Of a stretch of DNA of 64,000 nt, positions 36,066-43,875 are shown in pieces. This DNA comes from Bacteroidota bacterium (GTDB lineage Bacteria; Bacteroidota; Bacteroidia; Chitinophagales; Chitinophagaceae). Below the pieces are notes generated by a model. It worked only from the letters and a program-made list of their open reading frames with translations. It was not told the DNA's origin and did no database searches. Position 1 is the first letter of the stretch. The number at the start of each line of letters is the position of its first letter. The translations under genes were made by a program, and so were the position numbers. The stretch is taken from contig CANGQJ010000012.1 of the NCBI GenBank assembly GCA_947456625.1, positions 1 through 64,000 of the forward strand, in the 5' to 3' direction.

Positions 36066-36349
36066 AAGATAAATATATTACTGGAGTATTAGTGGGATTG
36101 TTTTTCCCTTTGGTGGGCTTCTTTGGATTTTATAAATGGAAATTTAGCATTTTTAGCCTAAGCGATTTTCTTTCTTTACTCATCCAACAAAAGTCCGTTT
36201 TATCGGCTATGATTAGTGTATCCTTATTATTAAATGGAGCGGCATTATCCTTCTTTTTTCAGAAAGAAAAAGACAAAGTTGCTAAAGGAATATTTTTTAC
36301 CACATGTGCCTATGCATTAATTGCAATAGCATGTAAATGGTTTTTATAA
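36059..36349 (+). CDS. Small hypothetical membrane protein
   Basis: A 96-residue protein from the ATG at 36059 (a GTG two codons upstream is also open). Three hydrophobic segments are visible (about 8-26, 46-68, 77-95) with a KEKDKVAKG loop between the last two. I do not recognise a family. The start overlaps the surE stop (ATGGTAA) and the stop is directly followed by the lpxB ATG, so it is tightly coupled with surE and lpxB. Confidence 0.75.
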   Translation: MVKDKYITGVLVGLFFPLVGFFGFYKWKFSIFSLSDFLSLLIQQKSVLSAMISVSLLLNGAALSFFFQKEKDKVAKGIFFTTCAYALIAIACKWFL

Positions 36350-37462
36350 ATGCGCTATTACATTATTGCTGGCGAAGCTAGCGGTGACTTACATGGCTCT
36401 AACTTAATTAAAGCCATTAAACAAAAGGACTCCAATGCATTAATACAATGTTGGGGTGGCGACTTAATGCAAGCTGCTGGAGGCAATATAGTAAAGCATT
36501 ACAGAAGCCTAGCCTTTATGGGATTTGTAGAAGTGCTTTTAAATTTAAAAACCATTTTATCTAATATTAAATTTTGCAAAAAAGACATTGAATCTTTTGC
36601 GCCCGATGTTTTGATATGCATAGATTATCCAGGTTTTAATTTACGTATTGCCAAATGGGCTAAAGAAAAAGGGCTAAAAGTGATTTACTTTATTGCACCA
36701 CAGGTATGGGCATGGAAAGAAAACAGAGTCCCAGCAATGCGTGCATGTATTGATAGGTTATTATGTATTCTTCCATTTGAAAAACAATATTTTAAGGATA
36801 GGTGGAATTGGGAAGTGGATTATATTGGACATCCTTTAATGCAAGTATTAGCGGATCAAAAAAACTTACCACACCCCATACCTCAAATTGCAGGTGAAAA
36901 AATTATTGCACTGCTACCAGGTAGCAGGAAGCAGGAAATATTAAAAAAATTACCTGAAATGTTATCGGTTGTAAATGCATTCCCAAATTATCATTTCGCT
37001 ATTGCACAAGCACCTGGCTTAGATGACAATTGGTTTGCAGCCTTAGTACCCGAAAATAAAAACGTACACATTGTAAAGGGCAATACCTATGCTTTATTAA
37101 ATCATAGTGTTGCCGCATTAGTAACCAGCGGAACTGCCACTTTAGAAACAGCATTACTCGGCGTTCCTGAAATTGTTTGTTACAAAGGAAACCCTATCAC
37201 CCTTGCACTTGCTAAACGTTTTGTGAAAATTAAATTTATTGCCTTAGTGAATTTAATTATGGATAAGGAAGTAGTTAAAGAACTAATTCAAGAACATTTA
37301 AATACGAATAATTTAGTGCAGCAGTTGTCTCTTTTATTAAACAACGAAAGTAAAAAAGCACAAATAAAAGCAGACTACCAATTGCTAAATCAAAAATTAT
37401 ATACTGGGCAAAGCGCCACGGAACTTGCTGCTAGTATTATACAAGAAGAATTAAAAAAATAA
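36350..37462 (+). CDS. lpxB: Lipid-A-disaccharide synthase
   Basis: GT19 enzyme condensing UDP-2,3-diacylglucosamine with lipid X. The 370-residue protein starts MRYYIIAGEASGDLHG, the canonical signature, followed by FMGFVEV, IDYPGFNLR, and YFIAPQVWAWKENRV; LLPGSRKQEI and SGTATLETALLGVPEIVCYK are in the C-terminal donor-binding half. It begins one base after the preceding stop. Together with waaA in this window it marks a lipid A-containing outer membrane. Confidence 0.95.
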   Translation: MRYYIIAGEASGDLHGSNLIKAIKQKDSNALIQCWGGDLMQAAGGNIVKHYRSLAFMGFVEVLLNLKTILSNIKFCKKDIESFAPDVLICIDYPGFNLRIAKWAKEKGLKVIYFIAPQVWAWKENRVPAMRACIDRLLCILPFEKQYFKDRWNWEVDYIGHPLMQVLADQKNLPHPIPQIAGEKIIALLPGSRKQEILKKLPEMLSVVNAFPNYHFAIAQAPGLDDNWFAALVPENKNVHIVKGNTYALLNHSVAALVTSGTATLETALLGVPEIVCYKGNPITLALAKRFVKIKFIALVNLIMDKEVVKELIQEHLNTNNLVQQLSLLLNNESKKAQIKADYQLLNQKLYTGQSATELAASIIQEELKK

Positions 37463-37471
37463 GCAGTCAAA

Positions 37472-37636
37472 CTAGTGCATTAATTTACGCACTAATATCA
37501 CAATTATTCCTATTAAGAAAATAATTAATGAAATGCGATTCATGCCATGCATTGCTTTCATCATACCTGTACGCTCTTGTTTAGGATCGCGTTTCACAAG
37601 GTATAAGTACTCTCCTATTTGTCTTAAAATTCCCAT
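37472..37636 (-). CDS. Small membrane protein, DUF6728-like
   Basis: A 54-codon gene on the minus strand in the gap between lpxB and metX: MGILRQIGEYLYLVKRDPKQ, then a motif MHGMNRIS and one hydrophobic helix (about 35-50). The combination GEYLYLxKRDP ... MHGMNRISLxxF resembles the DUF6728 family of short Bacteroidota proteins as I remember it. The function is unknown. It lies upstream of nothing obvious on its strand and is convergent with lpxB. Confidence 0.65.
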   Translation of the reverse strand: MGILRQIGEYLYLVKRDPKQERTGMMKAMHGMNRISLIIFLIGIIVILVRKLMH

Positions 37637-37662
37637 AAAAATTATTTAAAGTGAACTCAATT

Positions 37663-38688
37663 TTAACTTGATTGTGATACCAACCAACTCTTTAATAACT
37701 GTGATATCTGAACCGATTCAATTATAAAACCATCATGCCCATACATAGAATCAATTGCTATTAATTTAGCATTAGGCATATGGTGTTCCATAAAACGTTG
37801 TTCATCCAATGGACACAAAATATCACTATTAATACCAATTATAAAAGTAGGTGTTTTAATGGTTGCTAGCGTAGTCATTAAGTCCCCTCCTCGCTTACGT
37901 GCTAAGTGATGGCTATCCATTGACTTTGTTAACAACCAATAACTATAAGCATTAAAACGCTTTACTAATTTATCCCCTTGATACTCTATATAAGAAGATG
38001 CTTTGAAATTGTCTATTTTTTCAGGATCCTCGTCGGTTTGTTTCTCTTGAAAAATACCATAGTTTCTATAGGTTAACATACCAATAGCACGCGCTGCTTT
38101 TAATCCTTTTGCACCAGCATTAGGCGTTGCTTCTTTCCAAGTACAATCGGCCTCAATGGCCAAACGTTGTGCTGTATGCACCGCAACTCCCCAAGCACTT
38201 TCGGAAGGTGATGTTGCAATCAAAAACATTTTTTTTATCACCTGCGGTTCAACTATTGCCCACTCCAATGCTTGATATCCTCCCATGCTTCCTCCTAGTA
38301 ATAAATCAATACTATCTATTGCTAAATGTTGTCTTAATAAAATATGTGCCTGCACCATATCACGTATGGTTACGGTAGGAAAATTGTTTAAACTAATTTC
38401 AGCACCTAAATCTTCCACACTTAATGGACCTGTGGAACCATAACAAGAGCCTATAATATTAGCACAAACAATAAAATAATCATTTGGATTAATTAAGTAA
38501 CCTTCACCAATTAATCCCTTCCACCAGTCGGCAGCATCGGCATTAGCAGTTAGTGCATGACAAACCCAAGCTACTTTTTTCCCAGGAGTATATGCACCAT
38601 AGGTATGGTATGCAATTTTAAGTTTTGGCAAGCTCACCCCACACTCTAATGTAAAAGGCGCATTGTATTGATATATTGTTGGACCCAT
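37663..38688 (-). CDS. metX: Homoserine O-acetyltransferase (MetX family)
   Basis: Activates homoserine for methionine synthesis. The alpha/beta-hydrolase fold protein has 341 residues from the ATG at 38688, with nucleophile S134 (LGGSMGGYQALEW), D289 and H318 (YGHDGF). CHALTANADAADWW and GSTGP are also conserved. The open frame extends to a TTG at 38739, but that codon lies inside a TACCTTTG -7 box, so the ATG is right. Acetyl versus succinyl specificity is not certain. It is divergent from osmC and metZ; no SAM riboswitch is visible in the roughly 40-nt leader. Confidence 0.88.
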   Translation of the reverse strand: MGPTIYQYNAPFTLECGVSLPKLKIAYHTYGAYTPGKKVAWVCHALTANADAADWWKGLIGEGYLINPNDYFIVCANIIGSCYGSTGPLSVEDLGAEISLNNFPTVTIRDMVQAHILLRQHLAIDSIDLLLGGSMGGYQALEWAIVEPQVIKKMFLIATSPSESAWGVAVHTAQRLAIEADCTWKEATPNAGAKGLKAARAIGMLTYRNYGIFQEKQTDEDPEKIDNFKASSYIEYQGDKLVKRFNAYSYWLLTKSMDSHHLARKRGGDLMTTLATIKTPTFIIGINSDILCPLDEQRFMEHHMPNAKLIAIDSMYGHDGFIIESVQISQLLKSWLVSQSS

Positions 38689-38736
38689 TTTTTCGAATTC
38701 TATTGCTATATAAGTATCTATTTGAATTACCTTTGT

Positions 38737-38744
38737 CAAAGGTA
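38737..38744 (-). promoter_or_regulatory. -7 box of metX
   Basis: Minus-strand TACCTTTG, 48 nt before the ATG. It argues against the longer TTG-started frame. Confidence 0.5.
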
Positions 38745-38783
38745 CAAATTTTATACTTCTTATATACTAACAAGCATTAACCT

Positions 38784-39203
38784 ATGGCAAGGATACATTT
38801 AAAGCAAATAGACCAAGACTACCAGTTTGTAACCACCGACGAAGCAGGTCAACAAATTACTATGGATATTCCTGCAGATCAAGGTGGTCATGGCAATGGA
38901 GTACGTCCTATGCAGGCATTATTAAGTGCATTAGGTGGTTGTAGTGCAGTTGACATTGTTATGATTTTAAAGAAGCAAAAAGAAACCATTGAAAAATTTG
39001 AAATGATTATTGATGGTGAGCGTCAAGCTGGAAAAGAGCCTGCTTTATGGGAAACTATTAATATTGTTTTTAAATTTAAAGGTACCATGAATAAAGAGCG
39101 TGCCGAAAAAGCTTGTTCCCTTTCCATGGATAAATATTGTTCGGTTGCAGCCACTTTAAGAGCAGCTGGCGCAAACATCACATGGAGTGTTGAAATTTTA
39201 TAA
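38784..39203 (+). CDS. OsmC family protein
   Basis: A 139-residue OsmC/Ohr-fold protein with the two cysteines expected for peroxide reduction, C53 (GGCSAVD) and C119 (DKYCSVAATL). It probably reduces organic hydroperoxides or reactive sulfur species. It is the first gene before the metZ-like gene (50 nt) and divergent from metX; sulfur-linked redox protection is an inference from that context. Confidence 0.88.
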   Translation: MARIHLKQIDQDYQFVTTDEAGQQITMDIPADQGGHGNGVRPMQALLSALGGCSAVDIVMILKKQKETIEKFEMIIDGERQAGKEPALWETINIVFKFKGTMNKERAEKACSLSMDKYCSVAATLRAAGANITWSVEIL

Positions 39204-39253
39204 ATTAACACCAATAATTTAATTAAGAAAGTTTTTATTTTAATCCAAGTAGC

Positions 39254-40423
39254 ATGAAGCATAATCAATCCAAATTAATTAGAACAAGGGTTCCACAAAC
39301 TCCAGCGCATGAGCATTCGTCCCCTTTATTTTTAACTAGTAGCTTTACTTTTGATAATGCCGAGGACATGCGTGCTGCTTTTGCCGATGAAACGGATGCG
39401 AATATTTATAGTCGTTTTTCAAACCCATCGGTGCAAGAATTTGTGGATCGTTTATGCGTTTTAGAAAATGCGGAAACAGGATTTGCAACTGCCTCAGGTA
39501 TGAGTGCTGTATTTGGATCCTTTATGGCTTTATTAAAAAAAGGAGATCATATTTTATCTTGTAATTCTATTTTTGGAAGCACGCATACTGTAATTTCAAA
39601 ATATTTACCTAAATATGGTATTGATTATAGTTATGTTGGTGCTGGTGCAACTGCAGCGCAATGGGAAGCAGCCATTACACCAAATACTAAAATGATTTAT
39701 TTAGAAACACCTACCAATCCAGGTTTGGATGTAGTAGATATTACCATGGTTAGTGCCATTGCAAAAAAACATAAAATTATTTTAAACGTTGATAACTGTT
39801 TTGCCACCCCTATTGGTCAAACCCCAATTGATTTAGGCGCGGATTTAGTAGTGCACTCTGCTACCAAATGGATTGACGGACAAGGTCGTGTTTTAGGAGG
39901 AGCTGTAGTTGGACGCAAGGACTTGATAAAAGAAATTTATTTATTTTGTCGTAGCACAGGGCCATCTTTATCTCCATTTAATGCATGGGTATTAAGTAAG
40001 AGTTTAGAAACCTTAGAAGTAAGAATGGAGCGTCATTGTAGCAACGCATTATTCATTGCCGAAAAACTACAAGGCCATGAAAAAATTAATTTTGTAAAAT
40101 ATCCTTTCTTAACATCTCATCCGCATTATGCTATTGCAAAAAAGCAAATGAATAATGGAGGAGGAATTGTTTGTTTTGAATTAAAAGGAGGAATTGAATC
40201 GGGCAGAACGTTTTTAAATAACTTAAAAATGCTTTCATTAACTGCCAACTTGGGGGATACCAGAAGCATTGCCTCCCACCCTGCTAGTACCACGCATGCA
40301 AAATTATCAGAAGCAGAAAGACAAGCCGTGAGTATTACACTTGGACTTATAAGAATTTCAGTTGGACTTGAACATAAGGATGATATTTTAGCAGATATCT
40401 TACAAGCATTGGCGGTTTCATAA
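39254..40423 (+). CDS. metZ: Trans-sulfuration enzyme (O-acetyl/O-succinylhomoserine sulfhydrylase-like)
   Basis: A 389-residue Cys/Met-metabolism PLP enzyme. D180 (NVDNCFATP) and PLP lysine K205 (HSATKWIDGQGRVLGG) are in place, with YSRFSNPSV and TASGMSA upstream; GDTRSIASHPASTTH is near the C-terminus. It likely makes homocysteine directly from the acylated homoserine that MetX produces. MetZ and MetB functions are hard to separate by sequence; the HGQGR-like DGQGRVLGG motif favours MetZ. Confidence 0.82.
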   Translation: MKHNQSKLIRTRVPQTPAHEHSSPLFLTSSFTFDNAEDMRAAFADETDANIYSRFSNPSVQEFVDRLCVLENAETGFATASGMSAVFGSFMALLKKGDHILSCNSIFGSTHTVISKYLPKYGIDYSYVGAGATAAQWEAAITPNTKMIYLETPTNPGLDVVDITMVSAIAKKHKIILNVDNCFATPIGQTPIDLGADLVVHSATKWIDGQGRVLGGAVVGRKDLIKEIYLFCRSTGPSLSPFNAWVLSKSLETLEVRMERHCSNALFIAEKLQGHEKINFVKYPFLTSHPHYAIAKKQMNNGGGIVCFELKGGIESGRTFLNNLKMLSLTANLGDTRSIASHPASTTHAKLSEAERQAVSITLGLIRISVGLEHKDDILADILQALAVS

Positions 40424-40504
40424 TTGATTTTTTTCGTATATTGAATTGCTAAAATCAAATAGACAATTTTTTAACGATTACGCTAACGCTTAAACCACAC
40501 AATT

Positions 40505-41716
40505 ATGAAATTAAAAACAGGTATTTTATTATCTGCCATGATGTTCCTTCAATATTATATTTGGGGAGCTTGGTACGTAACCATGGGCACTTATATGGGA
40601 GAAGTTTTAAAATCTTCAGGTATAGACATAGGTGCTGCTTATAGTGCAGGTGCTATTGCTACAATTATTTCTCCATTTTTTGTTGGTATGATTGCTGATA
40701 AATTTTTTGCTGCTCAAAAAATTATGGGAGTCCTTCACTTAGTTGGTGCGGCTTTACTATTTTATGCAACCAAAGTAGACAACAGTAGTTTTTATTGGAT
40801 TATTTTAGTTTACTCGTTATTATATATGCCAACTATTGCACTAAGTAACAGTGTTGCCTTTGCTCAAATGACCGATCCAGGAAAACAATTTCCATGGATT
40901 CGAGTATTTGGAACCTTAGGATGGATAGTTGCTGGATTAATTATTGCAAAATTAGGTATTGAGAAAACAGCTGGTACGTTTCATGTAGCTGCTGCTATCT
41001 CAGCGGTATTGGGTGTTATTAGTTTTATCTTACCTAACACACCTCCAAAAGGAGCTGGTACGCAAACTTCAGCTGCTAGTATTTTAGGTAAAGATGCATT
41101 TGTATTATTAAAAGAAAAATCTTACTTAATATTTTTTGTTGCCGCAATTTTAATTTGTATTCCACTTTCTTTTTATTATGGATTTGCTAATCCTTTCTTA
41201 AACGAAGTAGGCTTAGAAAACGCTGCTGGTAAAATGACAATGGGTCAAATGTCTGAAGCCTTATTTATTTTAGCAATTCCATTTATGTTCAATAAAATTG
41301 GCGTAAAAAATATGCTTATTTTAGGTATGGGCGCATGGATACTTAGATATATATGTTTTGCTTACGGTACCATGGACGCTAGCTGGATGCTATACGCAGG
41401 TATTATTTTACATGGGGTTTGTTATGACTTTTTCTTTGTTACTGGTTATATGTACACCGAGAAAAAAGCAGGAGAATCTATTAAAAATGCTGCACAAGGT
41501 TTATTTACTTTTGCCACATATGGCGTAGGTATGTTTATTGGAACATGGTATAGTGGCTTTGTTGTAGACCAACACAAAACTGCAACTGGACATGAGTGGG
41601 GTAGTATTTGGTTAACACCTGCTGCCATTGCTACCGCTGTATTAATTGCTTTCATCTTTGGATTCAAAGAAGAAGGCGCGAGAGCGACTGATGTGAAAGA
41701 AAAAGTAATAGCTTAA
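40505..41716 (+). CDS. MFS transporter, nucleoside permease-like
   Basis: A 403-residue permease with about 12 membrane segments. FLQYYIWGAWYVTMGTYM and SNSVAFAQMTDPGKQFPWIRVFGTLGWIVAG match the NupG/nucleoside:H+ symporter branch of the major facilitator superfamily; in Bacteroidota such permeases commonly sit in sugar loci. It precedes a Gfo/Idh oxidoreductase and a NUDIX-type regulator and is closed by a terminator, so it may have its own transcript. A sugar or glycoside substrate is an inference. Confidence 0.8.
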   Translation: MKLKTGILLSAMMFLQYYIWGAWYVTMGTYMGEVLKSSGIDIGAAYSAGAIATIISPFFVGMIADKFFAAQKIMGVLHLVGAALLFYATKVDNSSFYWIILVYSLLYMPTIALSNSVAFAQMTDPGKQFPWIRVFGTLGWIVAGLIIAKLGIEKTAGTFHVAAAISAVLGVISFILPNTPPKGAGTQTSAASILGKDAFVLLKEKSYLIFFVAAILICIPLSFYYGFANPFLNEVGLENAAGKMTMGQMSEALFILAIPFMFNKIGVKNMLILGMGAWILRYICFAYGTMDASWMLYAGIILHGVCYDFFFVTGYMYTEKKAGESIKNAAQGLFTFATYGVGMFIGTWYSGFVVDQHKTATGHEWGSIWLTPAAIATAVLIAFIFGFKEEGARATDVKEKVIA

Positions 41717-41730
41717 TATAATTATTTTCC

Positions 41731-41760
41731 AAAGCCTATCCACTTGGGTAGGCTTTTTTA
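41731..41760 (+). terminator. Terminator of the MFS gene
   Basis: AAAGCCTATCC pairs with GGGTAGGCTTT (one G-T pair) around ACTT, followed by T5. Confidence 0.85.
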
Positions 41761-41796
41761 TTCTTTCTATTTAATAAATAACTAAAAAAATATAAA

Positions 41797-42987
41797 ATGC
41801 GTATTGCAATGTTAGGAGCTGGATTCATTGGCCGTTTTTATGCCGATGCGCTACAAGGTTATAGAAGTAAGGATAAAGTAGTAAGTATTTATGCACGCCG
41901 TGAGGAATCGGCGATTAAGTTTGCTGCCGATTATAATTGTGCACATTGGACCACTAATATGGAAGAAGCTATTGCCCACCCCGATGTGGATGTGGTATGC
42001 ATTTCACTTCCTAATAATATTCACGAAATTGCTGTAATGCTTTGTTGTAAACATAAAAAAGCTGTAATGACTACCAAGCCTTTGGGTCGTAATGGCGAGG
42101 AGGCAAAACGCATGCTTATTGCAGTTGAAGCAGCGGGAATTTTTAACGGCTACCTAGAGGACTTAGTGTATACCCCTAAATTTATTAAAGCAAACCAAAG
42201 TGTAAAAGAAGGTGCATTGGGACGTATTTTATGGGCAAAGTCCCGTGAAACACATCCTGGTCCGCATAGCGAATGGTTTTGGGATATTAACCAAGCTGGT
42301 GGTGGATGTATTTTGGATTTAGGATGTCATTGTGTAGAAATTGCACGTAGTTATATTGGCAAGGATATTAAACCCGTAGAAGTAATGTGTTGGGCTGATA
42401 CGCAAGTAAAACCTATCGATGCCGAGGATCATGCCATTGGACTAGTAAAATATGAGAACGGCGCTATTGGCCAGTTTGAAGTTAGCTGGACTTTTAGAGG
42501 TGGACTAGATTTAAGAGACGAAGTAATGGGCACCGAAGGAACTATTTGGATTAATAGTTTTTTACGCACCGGTTTTGAAATGTTTACTACAGGAAAAGGT
42601 GGTGATTATATTGCCGAAAAAGCCGAAAGTGATAGAGGTTGGTTATTCCCTGTTGGTGATGAATTAAATGAATTGGGCTACAATCATATGTTTATGGACA
42701 TGTTTAATTCTATGGAAAAAGGGGAAGCCCCAAAGGAAACATTTTATGATGGCTATGTGGTAAACTGTATTTTAGATGCTGCTTACCGCTCTGCAAAAAC
42801 TAAATTATGGGAACCTGTTAAATTAGATATTTGGAGAGGCCAAGAAGGTTTAACAAAAGAAAGTCATTTAGTAGAATATGATGCAGACCATTACTTAGTA
42901 AAAGAAGAGATGACACATTATGGTGCCAAAAAATTAATCTTGAAAAATAAGGCTTCTGGAAAAATAACCGAACAAATAATAAACTAG
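41797..42987 (+). CDS. Gfo/Idh/MocA family oxidoreductase
   Basis: A 396-residue NAD(P)-dependent sugar oxidoreductase. GAGFIG (7-12) is the Rossmann motif, K94-P95 in TTKPLGR is the dinucleotide/active-site pair, and D174 with H178 (DLGCHCVE) form the catalytic group. The family oxidises or epimerises sugars, inositols and keto-glycosides. It is followed 11 nt later by the NUDIX-type regulator and preceded by the permease, so it is likely part of the same glycan pathway. The substrate cannot be read out. Confidence 0.85.
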   Translation: MRIAMLGAGFIGRFYADALQGYRSKDKVVSIYARREESAIKFAADYNCAHWTTNMEEAIAHPDVDVVCISLPNNIHEIAVMLCCKHKKAVMTTKPLGRNGEEAKRMLIAVEAAGIFNGYLEDLVYTPKFIKANQSVKEGALGRILWAKSRETHPGPHSEWFWDINQAGGGCILDLGCHCVEIARSYIGKDIKPVEVMCWADTQVKPIDAEDHAIGLVKYENGAIGQFEVSWTFRGGLDLRDEVMGTEGTIWINSFLRTGFEMFTTGKGGDYIAEKAESDRGWLFPVGDELNELGYNHMFMDMFNSMEKGEAPKETFYDGYVVNCILDAAYRSAKTKLWEPVKLDIWRGQEGLTKESHLVEYDADHYLVKEEMTHYGAKKLILKNKASGKITEQIIN

Positions 42988-42998
42988 TTAAAACAGCT

Positions 42999-43784
42999 AT
43001 GTCAAAAAAGGTTATTATTCCGGCAAATTTAAAATCCACTTTAGAAAAAGGACCAAAAATTTATCAACCTGGCATCTCGGTGGATTGTACCATATTTGGT
43101 TTCCATGAAAATGTTTTAAAAGTGCTTTTGCTAAATTCAGCACATTCAAACAAATGGGCTTTGCCAGGCGGCTTTATTTATAAGGACGAGCCCATAGAAA
43201 ATGCTGCTTATAGAGTATTACAAGAGCGAACTGGGGTTGAAAATATATTTTTACAACAGTTTAATGCATTTGGGGATCCACATAGATCCGATCCTATCAT
43301 ACACCAAAACAGGTACCAAGAATATGGCATTAAAATTCCGAAGAACAATTGGCTTTTACAGCGGTTCATAACTATTGGTTTTTATGCTTTAATTGATTTT
43401 ACAGAAGTAAAATTAGAAGCCGCCAATGCAAATGAAGGTGCGCAATGGGTTGATATTAATAAGCTTACTAATTTAATGATGGATCATGAGGCCATTATAT
43501 TAAAGGCATTAGAATCCCTTAGAACACAACTCGCCTACTTACCTATTGGCAGGAATTTATTGCCCAAGAAATTTACCATGCCTGAATTACAAAAACTATA
43601 TGAAACTATCCTAGATCAGAAACTAGATCGCCGTAATTTTCAACGTAAAATGATAAGTTTTGGAATTTTAAATAAACTAAGTGAGACCAGAAAAGGTGGT
43701 GCACACAAAGCCCCCTTCCTGTATACTTTTAATGACAAAAAATATCAAAAGGCACTAAAAGATGGCTTGTATGGAAGTTGGTAA
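42999..43784 (+). CDS. NUDIX-domain transcriptional regulator (NrtR/AraR-like)
   Basis: A 261-residue protein: an N-terminal NUDIX fold (about 25-160) and a C-terminal winged helix (about 180-250, FTMPELQKLYETILDQKLDRRNFQRKM in pieces). The Nudix box region G58-x5-E64-x7-R72 is followed by V73-L-Q-E76-R77-T-G79, so two of the expected glutamates are replaced by V73 and R77; hydrolase activity is improbable and the domain probably senses a ligand. NrtR-type regulators in Bacteroidota control sugar loci (for example AraR of B. thetaiotaomicron). Neighbours suggest it controls the surrounding permease, oxidoreductase and glycosidases. Confidence 0.85.
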   Translation: MSKKVIIPANLKSTLEKGPKIYQPGISVDCTIFGFHENVLKVLLLNSAHSNKWALPGGFIYKDEPIENAAYRVLQERTGVENIFLQQFNAFGDPHRSDPIIHQNRYQEYGIKIPKNNWLLQRFITIGFYALIDFTEVKLEAANANEGAQWVDINKLTNLMMDHEAIILKALESLRTQLAYLPIGRNLLPKKFTMPELQKLYETILDQKLDRRNFQRKMISFGILNKLSETRKGGAHKAPFLYTFNDKKYQKALKDGLYGSW

Positions 43785-43787
43785 GCT

Positions 43788-43825
43788 TGTAAGGATTAAA
43801 ATTTTATAAAATTTTAATCCTTACA
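43788..43825. terminator. 38-bp perfect palindrome between NUDIX and GH3 genes
   Basis: TGTAAGGATTAAAATTTT (43788-43805) pairs perfectly with its complement (43808-43825) around 2 nt. Located between convergent genes, it probably terminates both. It has few GC pairs. Confidence 0.6.
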
Positions 43826-43843
43826 TAGCCTCTTATGATTTTT

Positions 43844-43870
43844 CAAATAATTAGCAAAGCTAATTATTTG
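43844..43870. terminator. Second inverted repeat before the GH3 stop
   Basis: CAAATAATTAGC (43844-43855) pairs perfectly with GCTAATTATTTG (43859-43870) around AAA, 6 nt beyond the GH3 stop. Probably part of the same termination region. Confidence 0.45.
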
Positions 43871-43875
43871 GTAAG

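Noticed and set aside
38689..38783. SAM-type riboswitch before metX or metZ
   Set aside because: The leader after the metX -7 box is only about 40 nt and AT-rich, without the conserved SAM-II core; the metZ side shows none either.
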